Origin: Apostichopus japonicus
Lineage: Eukaryota > Echinodermata > Holothuroidea > Aspidochirotida > Stichopodidae
NCBI RefSeq assembly: GCF_037975245.1
Contig: NC_092572.1
Span: forward strand, 25,877,489 to 25,941,488
Length of the DNA stretch: 64,000 bases
Reading direction: 5' to 3'
The notes below the pieces were generated by a model, which was not told the DNA's origin, made no database searches, and saw only the letters and a program-made list of their open reading frames with translations. Both the position numbers and the translations under genes were made by a program. Positions 32,701-45,900 of this stretch are shown in pieces. The stretch's first letter is position 1, and every line of letters starts with the position of its first letter.

Positions 32701-35156
32701 TTTATTATTAATATGTAGCTGACTTTGACAACATAAAGTATATAAAACCCATTGCGATTCTACAAGCAAACAGAGTAAAGACGATACACAGTAGATATCA
32801 AAGTGACGAGAAAACAATTATAAATTTCACACGTAATGGAATCTTTTCCAAAATATAATCACAAAATATGAGATGATAGGATTAGATTCAATCACAAACG
32901 AGCAACTATGTTAACGATTTTGTAAAACAATGGGAGAAAGCGAAGCGTTCGTATCTTGTAATTAATATTGTGTCAGAGTTAGAAAAGATAGAATATTAAG
33001 TAATTATTTGACCCGAAACTTTTACAAAGTGGAAGGAAAAGATGCATAGAAACATGATTTAGAACACAGATGTCACAAATCAAAGACTCTGAGCAGACTT
33101 CAGGATTTTTTTTAACTCTTAAAGATTCAATCACCTGTCCATTTTTTTATTGCATTACTGATTAATATGCATTGCTTCTGCAATAATGATAGCAAGCAGA
33201 ACACCTCTTAGTATGAGCCCAACCTACAAGAAACTACCTGGTGGCATATTCCAAAGAGTGATCCTGGGCTCATTGCAGTAATAGAAGATGCCCCCCCCCC
33301 CTGCAAATGAGAGTCCCCATTCACCTGAATTGTAAACCATTGTTGGGCTTGGGTGAGAATTTTTTGATATTTGACACCATCTAGATGCATAGTTAAAGTG
33401 GCACACTCTCGGTCTCTCTCTGTTGAGGACAGGATTTTGTATCCCCAAAATTTTGTCGTCTATCGGAAGGAGAGAGAAGACTTTTACAACCCTACTGCGC
33501 AGGATTTAAAATAAAATGAGTAGAATTTTCTGATTTTAAGACACGCCAACATCCGAGATCGGTGGTAATATTTTGTAGGTCCTTTGGCACGTGGACCCCT
33601 TGGGCCCAAGCCCCGGGTATTCCCATCGGTAGCACTGGCTTAGTTACGACACCGAAGAAAAGCATGAAATTTGAGCATCACATCTAGCATAAAATACTAG
33701 ATTTGCAAAATTCCCCGAGAATGACAACGATCATGTAAAAACATGAGTGACTAAGAACTTGTACGGACAACTATGCTAGCATATTAGTGACCCAGTATAT
33801 GGACACACTAAAAGTCACTACTAATATAAAACTGCCAGAGCACATTCAGTCTGCCACTCATAGATAACTAACAGTAACAGTATTATGTAATCGCAAGGAG
33901 GCTTACTACTTCGTATTGACAATACAAAAGAGCAATGATTACAGAACACTGTTTAATTTACTGTAATCACAAACGAGCCTAAGTCCAACAGATGGTTTTA
34001 ATTTGTACCGATGAGTGACTGTATGAAAACACAGATAACCTGTAACCATATTAAAAATAACCATACCAACTTCACTTTGTTTCGATAAAGTGACTTCAGC
34101 AGCAACAAAACTGACTGTAATCACACAAAACATGCCTAACGAAATGTTACGCTTTTACTGACGAGTGATCTCAGGAACATAAATTCACGTAATCACAAAG
34201 ACACTACATAACCTTTGGTTTGTATGGCGATGAGTGACAATTACAGAATGCTATTAGAATTATCGTATAAATTACAAACTACCGCAGTTAACAATATGTC
34301 CCTAAAATGTCCAAATGTAATGATGAGCAATTGTAGAGAAAGCAAATTACTGTTATCACAAACGGCCTCAAAAGAGGTGCAATGTTTTCTGTTACTTTAT
34401 TGTCTTGATGTGCAGGCACAGGTTTTCACTACTACTCTGAATTTAAACCTCATATTTTTCAAGTTTCCTGTTTTTATGAAACAGCAAACAGCCTTTTAAT
34501 ATCAGAAGCACTAAAACCCAAGAGAGACACACTGACTTAAAATACCAAATCAAACGTAAAAAACGAAGCCGACATAAATAGTTTTCTAATCCTAACACGC
34601 TCGCTTCTTCGATAACAATTTTGAAAATGGTTTGACTTTTACGAGAAATCCTGAGAGCTTGAACAATAAATCCAAGTAATTTCTAACAATCACATTAATA
34701 TCAACACAAACAAGTCTATATGTGAAAAAAATCATAATTACTACTAACAGAATATAATTTTTGTTATAAATTTATTATTAATAATAATTAATGTTGAAAG
34801 GCTTACAGCCATCTTTGATATTTTACAGAGCTGATACAGAGAGCTCTCAAAATGCAAAAAATGGTGAATTTTAATATTCATTTCATGAAAGTTTACGTCA
34901 ATCAGCACAATATTCGCTCTGATCGAAAGATAAATTTTTGAAAATGGAAAACTAAACTAAAAAAACTTAATCCCAATTTTAATGAGATGACTTTGTAGGC
35001 TGATGCTCAAAATATTATGTTAATTTGAAGTTACAGGGTTAATGCAGCAAACTTTTATATCAATGAGCCCAGATGGAAACAAAGCCTTTTCGTCGGGCAG
35101 TGTCTTTGCATGACATCACCATCGGTACACAAGTCCAGCATCACTAGCTGCAATCA
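32701..35156. other. Intergenic, degenerate repeats
   Basis: Between 33885 and 34380 the words GTAATCACAAA and GATGAGTGAC recur every 70-150 bp, suggesting an old tandem repeat. GGCTTAGTTACGACACCG near 33640 resembles a transposon end. No gene was recognised. Confidence 0.45.
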
Positions 35157-36260
35157 TATCAGTTAGTATGTGTGCACCCTGAGTCACTGTCAGTATGTGT
35201 GCAAAGTGTCACTATCATGTGTGCACCCTGAGTCAATCATTTTGTGTGTACAGTGTCACTATTATGTGTGCAACCTGAGTAACTGTCAGTATGTGTGCAA
35301 AGTGTCACTATCATGTGTGCACCCTGAGTAACTGTCAGTATGTGTGCACCCTGAGTCACTGTCAGTATGTGTGCAAAGTGTCACTATCATGTGAACACCC
35401 TGAGTCACTGTCAGTATGTGTGTACAGTGTCACTATCATGTGAGCACCCTGAGTAACTGTCAGTATGTGAGCACAGTGTCACTATCATGTGTGCACCCTG
35501 AGTCACTGTCAGTACGTGTGTACAGTGTCACTATCATGTGAGCATCCTGAGTCACTGTCAGTATGTGTGTACAGTGTCACTATCATGTGTGCACCCTGAG
35601 TCACTGTCAGTATGTGAGCACAGTGTCACTATCATGAGTGCACCGTGAGTCACTGTTAGCATGTGTTTACAGTGTCACTATCATGTGTGCACACTGAGTC
35701 ACTGTCAGTATGTGAGCACAGTGTCACTATCATGCGTGCACCCTGAGTCACTTTCAGTATGTGTGTGCACAGTGTCACTATCATGTGAACACCCTGAGTC
35801 ACTGTCAGTAGGTGTGCACAGTGTCACTATCATGCGTGCACCCTGAGTCACTGTCAGTATGTGTGCACCCTGAGTCACTATCATATGTGCACCCTGAGTC
35901 ACTGTCAGTATGTGTGCACAGTGTCACTATCACATGTGCACCCTGAGTCAGTCAGTATGTGTGCAGTGTCACTATCATGTGTGCAACCTGAGTCACTGTC
36001 AGAATGTGTGCACAGTGTCTCTCTCATGTGTGCACCCTGAGTCACTGTCAGCATGCGTGCACAGTGTCACTATCATGTGAGCAACCTGAGTCACTGTCAG
36101 TTTGTGTGCAAATCATGTGTGCACCCTGAGTAACTGTCAGTGTGTGTGCACCCTGAGTCACTGTCAGTATGTGTGCACAGTGTCACTATCATGTGTGGGT
36201 TTGTGCACAGCATCACAGGTGGTATGTTGTGCACAGCACCAGTTGGGGTATGTGTGCAGT
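35157..36260 (+). repeat. Minisatellite, unit about 49 bp
   Basis: About 1.1 kb built from alternating TGTGTGCACCCTGAGTCACT and GTGTGCACAGTGTCACTATC half-units with GTCAGTA links. Copies differ by single changes and half-unit deletions. It lies between the convergent BACE-like and GLB1L2-like genes, about 0.5 kb from the latter's end. Confidence 0.95.
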
Positions 36261-36622
36261 AGAAATACCAAACCAATTTATGATTACAGTTTTATTTGAG
36301 AACTTGGCTTATTGGAAAACCGGAAAACAATTCTTCCTGATTGGATATAAAATGCCACCAAAACTACTACCCAACAACCAATAAGACCTAACTGGTACAG
36401 AAAAGGAAGGTAGTTTATTGACATTTGGATGTTAATTTTGCAAAGTAGGGTTTCAAAATAGTTAAAAAGATACAGAATATCTAACAAATTATTGCTAATG
36501 AGCAAATTTCCATAGCTCTGCCAATAAGGGAGTTGATTTTTAAGCAGAAAAGTATGGCCTTTTGTGGTGGGGATATTACAAATTCTCAGTTTTCAACCTA
36601 TATTTCTACAAATTTGTAAAAC

Positions 36623-36628
36623 TTTATT
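36623..36628 (-). promoter_or_regulatory. Candidate polyadenylation signal of the GLB1L2-like gene
   Basis: AATAAA on the minus strand, 171 bp past the stop codon and the first such hexamer downstream. The 3' UTR would be about 36600-36799. Confidence 0.5.
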
Positions 36629-36799
36629 TTATATTCCAAAAGTCATTCTACAAAGAACTTATTATTGTCTTTGAGAAAGAAAAAAAAAAAGAAGAAAAAG
36701 TTAAGCTTTGACCAAGTACTATGGAGTTGTCACAATTTCTCTCTGACTGGCAGAACATAGTTTGCCCAAGTGTCGCTACGGTAACGTTATCGCGCCATC

Positions 36800-36913
36800 T
36801 CATAATGCTGGGGCGATATCTTCGTCGTTCCGGACTCGAACGACCGTCCCTAGATCAGGCTTGTCCGAAAACTTCAGAGCCGCAGCGCTCTGATCCTGTT
36901 CAAAGATTATAAT
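36800..36913 (-). CDS. GLB1L2: GLB1L2-like last coding exon
   Basis: Acceptor TTTGCAG, 37 codons then TGA at 36800-36802. Encodes [20 protein letters not shown] and ends EDIAPAL. This matches the family's VFEE-type final strand. Confidence 0.92.
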   Translation of the reverse strand: MIIFEQDQSAAALKFSDKPDLGTVVRVRNDEDIAPAL

Positions 36914-39900
36914 CTGCAAAACCAAACGAAAAGATATATATGTAAAGAAGGCTAGGCTTGCTACCTCTGCTTCAAAAGTGTGGTAGGTCTTTGACCCAAA
37001 CTCACTGATAGCTTTGATGTTTTGAGAGGAAACAACATTTTCACCAAAATATTACCAAAATATTGAAAAATATATAAACATCTGCTATGACAATTTTCAG
37101 CTCGATAGAACAGTTTCTGTTCTAGCGAATTTCATTGCGATAGAATTTATAACATGAAATATAGTGTGTAAAAACAAAATTTACAACATGGAATCCTTAC
37201 TTCATTCTTGCCGGCGTGGAGGAGGGGTCCTGGTAAATAATACGTCCACTGAGGGCCGACATTCCAATATCGTCCGAGGTTGAAACCGTTCACAAATATC
37301 ACACCTTTAGTCCACTCCTGTGTTATCACAGACATTTCAAAGAAAAACAATAAAGAAAAGTTCATTTACACAAGATAATAATAGAGAGATGTATACGAGT
37401 AACTGGACGACGGGAAAACTGACCGGCGAACTTACAAACTTGAAAGAGAGCAGATGTATTTTTGCCAAGAGCAGGATTTGAGCCAGTAACGTCAAGGATA
37501 CAAGCCCTATGCATGATCAACTGAGCTACCTTACCCTTTAAAGGGTGTGAGACTCGCGCAAAAAGAAATGTCTAATGCCGGTTATCTGACCTAGTTTCGA
37601 ATGAGGTGTAACAGAAGTGTTAAACACCACCATCGTTCCCAGAAGATACACACACAGCTTGCTACCGTCGGTAATTGGACACTAGTGTACAGTCAGTACA
37701 TACAGCTGCGGTCAATACCCACAGCACAGTATACAAACGATACAGCGATGGACATCTCAGGTCCAGCTAAAGATAACAAGATATCACATTTCATTACTGT
37801 CTGCATTTTGTAGCTACACGAACAAAACGTCACTTGCAAGCTACAGAAAGTTAATTTTTTCAGATGGCTGCACATGGTTTGGGGCAAGTCTTCAATGCCT
37901 TTAAATTGGTTGGGCTTCTTTAAATAGCAATTTCTTTAATTGAGGGGGGGGGTGGCACCAGTAAGGAGCCACAATACTAATTAACATTATTATATAAATT
38001 GATACTAATTAATCAAAACGTGGCAGGAGCAATTAAGGGATTACAAGAGAAAATTGACTGGAATGATATTATAAATAAACTGGGGACAATGTAACCTGTC
38101 ACTAATACATTTACTACTGCACACATACTACGAACAATCATACAAAAACTCACAGTACTGTAAAAAAAGGCAATAACACTCAAATGTGAACCCCGATGGT
38201 AAACACAGGACACCCACCTCGGTTATGTGACAAAATAAACCTTGCAAACCTCCATCACTTGACAACAACAGCTTCTTAATGGCAGAGCACTATATTCCTA
38301 CAATGCAATTCATACAATAAATCCATGACAAAAGCATGACCTGTAGAATATGGTGCATGATTTACTCATGCTCATCAAACCTCACATCTCCTCCACAATA
38401 ACAGCTTCTTAACAGCAGAGCACTATATTTTTACAACAACAATTCATACAATAAATCCATGACGAATGCATGACCTGTAGAATATGGTGCATTATATTAC
38501 TCACGCTCATGTCCAGGAAAGTATCGGCTGGAGTCCCATCGGTGATCTCCAGGTGTCCTTTGTACAAAGCTGGTCTCTTTTCATGAGCCGGTGTCTCATA
38601 CCACTTAATCGAGTTGGATGCCCTGCTCGAATAATTAACATTAATAAAAAAGGTCTTAAGATTTAGTTTTTAACTAATGAAGAGAGAATGCATCTAGAAG
38701 GTTTGAGAAAAGGGGACACATGGTAAATGTTATATTGTCAAGGCTAGATGGAAAGAAAAAATATGGTTCAGCGGACATAGATGAGAATAAGATGCAAGTG
38801 GAAGAGAAATGAATGACTCCTCGTGACAATGTCTGATGGTGATTTAGAGACGACATGGTTTTGTTTGAAACAGAAGTACAGCATCATAGGAAATGATGCA
38901 ATCAACTAGTTTACATTGACCTTGCAGTACAGTACCCATGCCTAACATACAGTACTATACAATACATTGCGTGCGGTACATTGTTCTACGGTACAAAACA
39001 ATAAACTGCACTGTACAAGACAGTACAGTACAGTATAACATAGAACAATATAGTACAGTGCAGTACAATATTGTAATGTACATTAGAGTGCAGTACAGTA
39101 CAATATAGTAACGTACAGTATAGTACAGTACAATATAGCCCAGTACAATATAGTAGAGTACAATAGCACAGTACAATATAGTACAGTACCAATATAGTAC
39201 AGTACAGTACAATATTGTAAAGTACAGTACCGTATAGTAAAGTACAATATAGTACATTGCAGTACAGTATAGTACAATGCAGTACAATATAGTACAGTGC
39301 AGTACAATATAGTACAGTTCAATGCAATATATTACAACTCAGTACAATATAGTACACTATAATATAGTGCAGTACAGTACAACATAGTTAAGTACAGTAC
39401 AATATATATAGTACAGTGCAGTATAATATAGTACACAGTACAGTACAGTACTATCTAGTACAATATAAAAGCACACCATACCATACAAGATAACCCAGAG
39501 TAATACAGTACTTACAATGCAATGCTGTACAATGGAATTATTTCATATAATGTATTACAGGTAACATGGTAATAGCAAATTATGCACTACAATACTCCAG
39601 TGATAAGAAAACTCACGCTTCGAGCAAAGACTTCTTAAATTCCAGGGGAAACATTTCCCACTTCTCTTGCATGATTCCGTTGACAAAGACATCACCAATA
39701 ATTCCTGGAAAAGATCGATAAATAACCATGACGATAAACATAGTCAGGACAGTGGTCCCTACGAGAAACATCTAAAATGTTGTATGGATACAAGAAGTAT
39801 TAAAAAAAAAAAAGGTTTCCCCTGCTACCTTTTGAATTGAAATGTGAAACGAATCGGAAACTCAGTCTTCAAAGTACGACATGCTTTTCAGCTTTACTTT

Positions 39901-42900
39901 TTAAACTTTGTTCCCTTTCTTTAAATGGAAATAATTAGTTGTTATCTATAGAGAGCGTGGTGGCCAATTGGCCAAGGCGTCGGACTCGTGATCCAAGGAT
40001 TGCTGGTTCAATTCCTGCCGCGTTCAGTACGTTGTGTCCTTGGGCAAGATGCTTTATCTCACTTGCCTCTCTCCACCCAGGGGTTTAATGGGTACCTGTG
40101 AGGTAACTTGTCATTGTGCGCAGTATATAACTGCTGCCGACTGGAGGGATTGTCTCTGGGACAGGTTATCATCGACCAGGGATAATATAACGTCTGTAAA
40201 GCGCTTTGAGACCTATCGCTGGTATAAAGCTCTATATAAAAAGCAAATATTATCTTACGGCTGGCAATATTTTCAGGCCACACCTACCTTTTCTTTCTAT
40301 TTTGATGTCGTGCCCATAGTTGACTCTGCCCTGGTTTTCCACAAGTATCTCGATGGAATTTTCACCCTCTTTACCTCCCTAGGATGACAGGAGAGACAAC
40401 ATCTTATTGGGTAAAGGCTGCAGCTTTTAGTTTCACTTATTTATAAAAAAAATTTGTTTAACAATAACCGAACAAAGGACTTGCAACAAATTTTCACTGA
40501 CCATACCTTTTATTATTTCATTATCTTACAGGTATCATGCCGCCTATAACATGCTTCTCAATAAATGTGCACAAATATATAGGGCAATCAAAGCATACCA
40601 TGACTGCCATCATGTAAAAAAAAAAAGACCATACCTGCAATTTTTTCATTAGCATCATGCCCCCTCTAAAATGCTTCTCAACTAATGTGCAAAAAGGTAT
40701 ACACCAATGGAAGCATTCCATGTAGGCAGTGCTATTAGGTTTACTGCTATCTAGCAACATGGCTCCTCCAAAATGCTTCGGTGCCATGCCTCCTCTGAAC
40801 AATACCCTCAGGTTGGCACAATGCTTTTATGTTAATATGTAAAAAGACGTACACCAATGGAAGCATACAAATACCTTTAATTCTAGCACAGTCTCACTGG
40901 TGTCATGCCTCCTCTGAACAATACCCTCAGGTTGGCCATTCAGAAAGATCTAAGAGAATGAAAAGATTTAAACAATATGATAGACCACAGTTCTTTCACA
41001 AATTGAATGAAAACCACACAACAAGTTAATATTGAAAGACCTTCTTTGACATTGGATTTGATATTAAAAAATCACTGACCTCTAGCTCTTGCCTCTCACC
41101 TCACCGCACCACACCTCTTGCCAGTGATGAAGACAGAAGCTGTTAAACATCCATGCAAGAAGTCTACAACTGATTTCTAGTACTCGTGGTATTAGAAATT
41201 CATTCAAAATTAGTTCAAATAAGCCCCCCAAAAATATGCTGATTTGGGTTTGCATGTTGAATATTCATGTGACGCCTTAATTTATGTTTTTATGCAAATG
41301 ATCTCAATTCTCACCTGTGCCCTGTCGTGTGGTGGATGTTCAAACTTGAGCTGTGTTGGTTTCTTCTGGGTGTAGGTCCTATATAGGAGGTACCCGTAAC
41401 CCTGTCCACTGTTCCCGTTGATTGGAAGCTTCTCCATGGGTAGAATTTCATCGTTAATGATTGGTTTCTGTTGATGCGGATATTGTAATTAAGTAAAATA
41501 ATACAAGCAATATCATGATTTAATACAAATAACAACAATATGGAATCTAGATGATACTTTCAGAAAATTTTACTCAATGAAATACAGGGAATGTACGTTC
41601 AGCTAGCGCCATGGAACTAGGATTAACTCGCGACCGTCTTATTCTTGGCATGCCAAGTATTTTCCGCTCAGGAAACTAATCAATGTGGGTATCATCAAGT
41701 CAAATGTTTTAGAGTTATATCCAGCTGTGATCTTGTTGCCCAATTTTGTTATGTTAGACCAGAGGATGACATTCAGATTTAGCCTATAAGCATAAATAAA
41801 CTCAACTGTAAAAGTGCAGTAGGCTAACCTAGCCTGCTATGTTAGTATTTTACATGCAGATTTAGCCTAAGCATGAGTAAACTCAGGTGTAAAAGTGTGG
41901 TAGGCTAACTAGCCTGCGAAATGTAAATTTAAGGACATGTTGCTGGACATATCATGGTACAATAAAAGGCAAAGCTAATAAACAATAAAATTTGGTCTTT
42001 CCTGTACTGACCTGTCAAATGACTTGACTAAATTTACAGAACTGTTTTAAAATAAGTCATACCGGACTGACTTAGGTACTTAGAAAGAAAATGTGATTTA
42101 CCCCATTGACTTCCAGGAGTGTGTCAAGTGGCATGTAGTGTGTAATCTCTACATCGGCATAGGCCCTCTTTGGAATATCAGCAGGTAAATCTGGAATGTT
42201 CTCTGCAGCGAGCAAATAAAATGTATAAAAAAAAAAAATAACAAGTAAGACATGAATACACAGTATGTTCCCAGATGGAAATATTTTAGTGTTCACCTAT
42301 TTTGTGTAATATCATATTTTTTTTTTTTTTTTGAGCAGTTTTTCACAGCTTGTGTCATTTTAGTTCTCATGAAAAACACTGAAAATAATATGCTCCAGGT
42401 TGCAATAAAATCTACATACATATGTACGCATCAGACTAAGTGCTGCATTTTTGGGTTTGCACTTTCCAAAGCATTTTGCTGGGCTGTTATGTATAAATTA
42501 TTCCCTGGATCATCACAACAGGCATAAACTCTGCTCACCATTAGTATCGTCTGTGATGGCTGCTGCAGTAATGATGGAATAGAAGTCCATATTGGTATGT
42601 TATTTATGAAAGAACTATCCTAATTACACCAAGGCACGTTATTTCATATCCAAAACTGCCAGAGAGGACTTGGACAAGTCCGATAATGAACAATAAGAGC
42701 TGGACGTGCTTGTGCACTGTTTTGGTGGAGTCATAAATTTGTTCATTTTCCATCAGACAGCATAACATAGCATAGCATATATAGAATTGCATAGCATTAC
42801 ATACCATCGCACAGAACTGCAAAGCATAGCATTAAATAACATAGAATTGCATAGCATAACATAGCATTACATTGCATAGCATATGATATTTCCTCTCCGG

Positions 42901-45900
42901 CTGTAGTCATCACCAATTCTAGCTCAGAAAATGATCAAACCTAAGACTGCGCAGCATCCCATATCGTAGCATACACAACCTGACACATATATATATCACA
43001 GCATGTTTCATATCATAGCATGTAAAATATTATAGCATGTATCATATTATATCATATCATAGCATGTATCATATCATAGCATACACAGCATAACATATCA
43101 TAGCATATGCAACCTGACAAATATATCATAGCATGTTTCATATCATTGCATTCACAGCATAACGTATCATAGCATACACAACCTGACACATATATCATAA
43201 CATGTTTCATATCATAGCATACACACTACAGCATAACATATCATAGCATACACAACCTGACAAATATATCATATCACGTATCATATCATAGCTGCATGTT
43301 TCATATCATAGCATACACAGTGCAGTATACAACCTGACATACATATCATAGCATGTTTCATATCATAGCATACATCATATCATAGCATGTATTGTATCAT
43401 CGCATACACAGCATAACATATCATAGCTTACACAACCTGACAAATATATCTTAGTATTTTTCATATCATAGGATGTTTCCTATCTTAGGATGTTTAATAT
43501 CATAGCATGTATCGTATTATAGCATACACAGCATAACATATCATAGGATACACAACCTGACAAATATATCATAACATGTTTCATATCATAGCATGCACAT
43601 CATAACATATCATATCATGTATCATATCATTGATGTAGCATACACAGCATAACATATCATAGCATACACAACCTGACAAATATATCATATAACGTATCAT
43701 ATCATAGCATGTATCATATCATAGCATGTATCATATCATAGCACACACAGCATAACATATCAAAGCATACTGTACACAACCTGACAAATATATCATATCA
43801 TGTATCATATCATAGCATGTATCATATCATAGCACACACAGCATAACATATCATAGCATACTGTATACAACCTGACATGTATATCATAGCATGTTTCATA
43901 TCATAGCATATATCATAGCTCATGTATCATATCATAGAATACACAGCATAAATATCATACCATGCTTTAACACAACCCAATCAAACATATTAACGATAAC
44001 ATTACATACGACCTAAATATAACACTATCATGTTGCCATGTACCCCCTATTTACACCGCACAATCTGACCAAACAAATCAACTTTTAATGTAACATATAT
44101 GATGACACCAGAGTTGGAAAATCTGGATGATATTTTGTGTGAACTCATTTTCCTAGAACTGGCGATATCCGACTTTAAGCATACAGTGTTCTGTTTACTT
44201 TTCATATTTATCAACCTTTCGTAACTTTTCACTTTCATTTTTTTGCATTTATTGATTTTTTTAGTTTTTATTGGCACAATGAATGACTTCATGGCCTGTG
44301 AAGTCCCACAAAGCTGGCATGACATCATATAAAAGCCTGCAATTAATAGTTATAATATATAATAAACAATAAATATGATTTTTTTCCAGCTTTTAATAAT
44401 AGGTAACCTGCTCAGGAGCGCTGTAGGGGGAAGGTAGACAGTACAGAAACATAACAGTTAATGTTATCATACATGTGTATATACACATTGGAACCCATAT
44501 TTTGCTGCTTAGGATAAGGAAGTACTCTAAAAGGTCCAGAGGAGGGATGCTAGGATGATAAGTTCCTTAAAGGGTGTTCCTTATTATAGGCGGTAACAAC
44601 TGTTGAATCTCACCACACTGGAGCTTAGGAGGTTACGTGGGGACTTGATTCAGGTTTTCAAGATCGTGTTTGGTTTTGACAATTTATCCTTCACTGACTT
44701 TTTCATGTTTGCTAACAGTAGTTGTACCAGAGGTCATTGTCTTAAACTCCAAAATTCACAAAGTAGGATTAATATTCGTCATAACTTTTTTTTCTACTAG
44801 GGTTGTGAATGAGTGGAACGGTTTGCCTGAGAAAGTTGTACTTGCAAGTAGTGTGAATGGGTTTTGCGAATGCTTTGGACAAGCACTTTTAGCATTGTAA
44901 TCGGGTCTGAGTGTTTGTGTCTTCATGTTTTTTTTCTCTCTCCCATAGGGTCCTTGATCTCTCCTATAGGGTCCTTGATGGGGACTTGAGTGTCCCTCCT
45001 GATCCTTTTACTACTAAACTACTAAACTAAACTATACACAACATAACATCACACTGCATTACACAACATTCAATTAACCTTTTACAAGGCCGTATCATGT
45101 GCATGAACCACAATACACAATACATAAAAGTAACTCAAAATTCAGAGAAACGCAGGTTAAAAACAAGAAGGGCAAGAAAAAATAAGACTATCAACTTACT
45201 TGTTTCTTCTGGAACATATTCCTTCAAAAGCTCTTTGATTTTGAGGAATTTATCAGTAATATCTCCATCCTCTGCTATAGGAGCATCATAATCTGACAAA
45301 AAAACAAGAAATATATCAATTAATCAATAAATCAATCAATCGTTAAAAAAGCGGAATTTATCAGTAATATCCCCATCCTCTGCTATAGGACCGTCATAAT
45401 CTGACAATAAAACAAGAAATATATCAATCAATCAATCAATAAATCAATTAATCGTTAAAAATAATGCTTCATGACTATCATTCAAATTTGTTATATTAAA
45501 TATTGATCAGTCTTCCAATCATTCTGACAAATCATTCTTACCTATCTGAATTGATTACTGTATTTTATACACACTCATTTTTTTTTTTTAACATTATTAA
45601 CCGTCTCCTTTTTTTCCAGCTATCGGACAATTTTCACATAATGCAGTCAATGCAATGTATACTAAACATTAAGTAAGTATATAGATTACCAAGCTAGTAA
45701 CATTTACAACATGCAAATATTATATGAAGTATGATTGCTCCATTTGCTTGGTACTTTATGTTAAATCAATTTAATTTTTCTAATTCGTTGATGCAATATG
45801 TGAGACAACATTGTAGGGCCGTATACTTATTATTACAAGACTTTGTACTGTTGTATTTTACACAATCATTGAAATCCTCTTGCACATCACTGATTTATCG

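Noticed and set aside
35157-36260. CRISPR-like regular array
   Set aside because: The window is animal DNA, there are no unique spacers between repeats, and unit variants are those of a minisatellite.
38955-39322. Tyr/Leu-rich minus-strand frames of up to 110 codons
   Set aside because: Simple translation of the AGTAC satellite.
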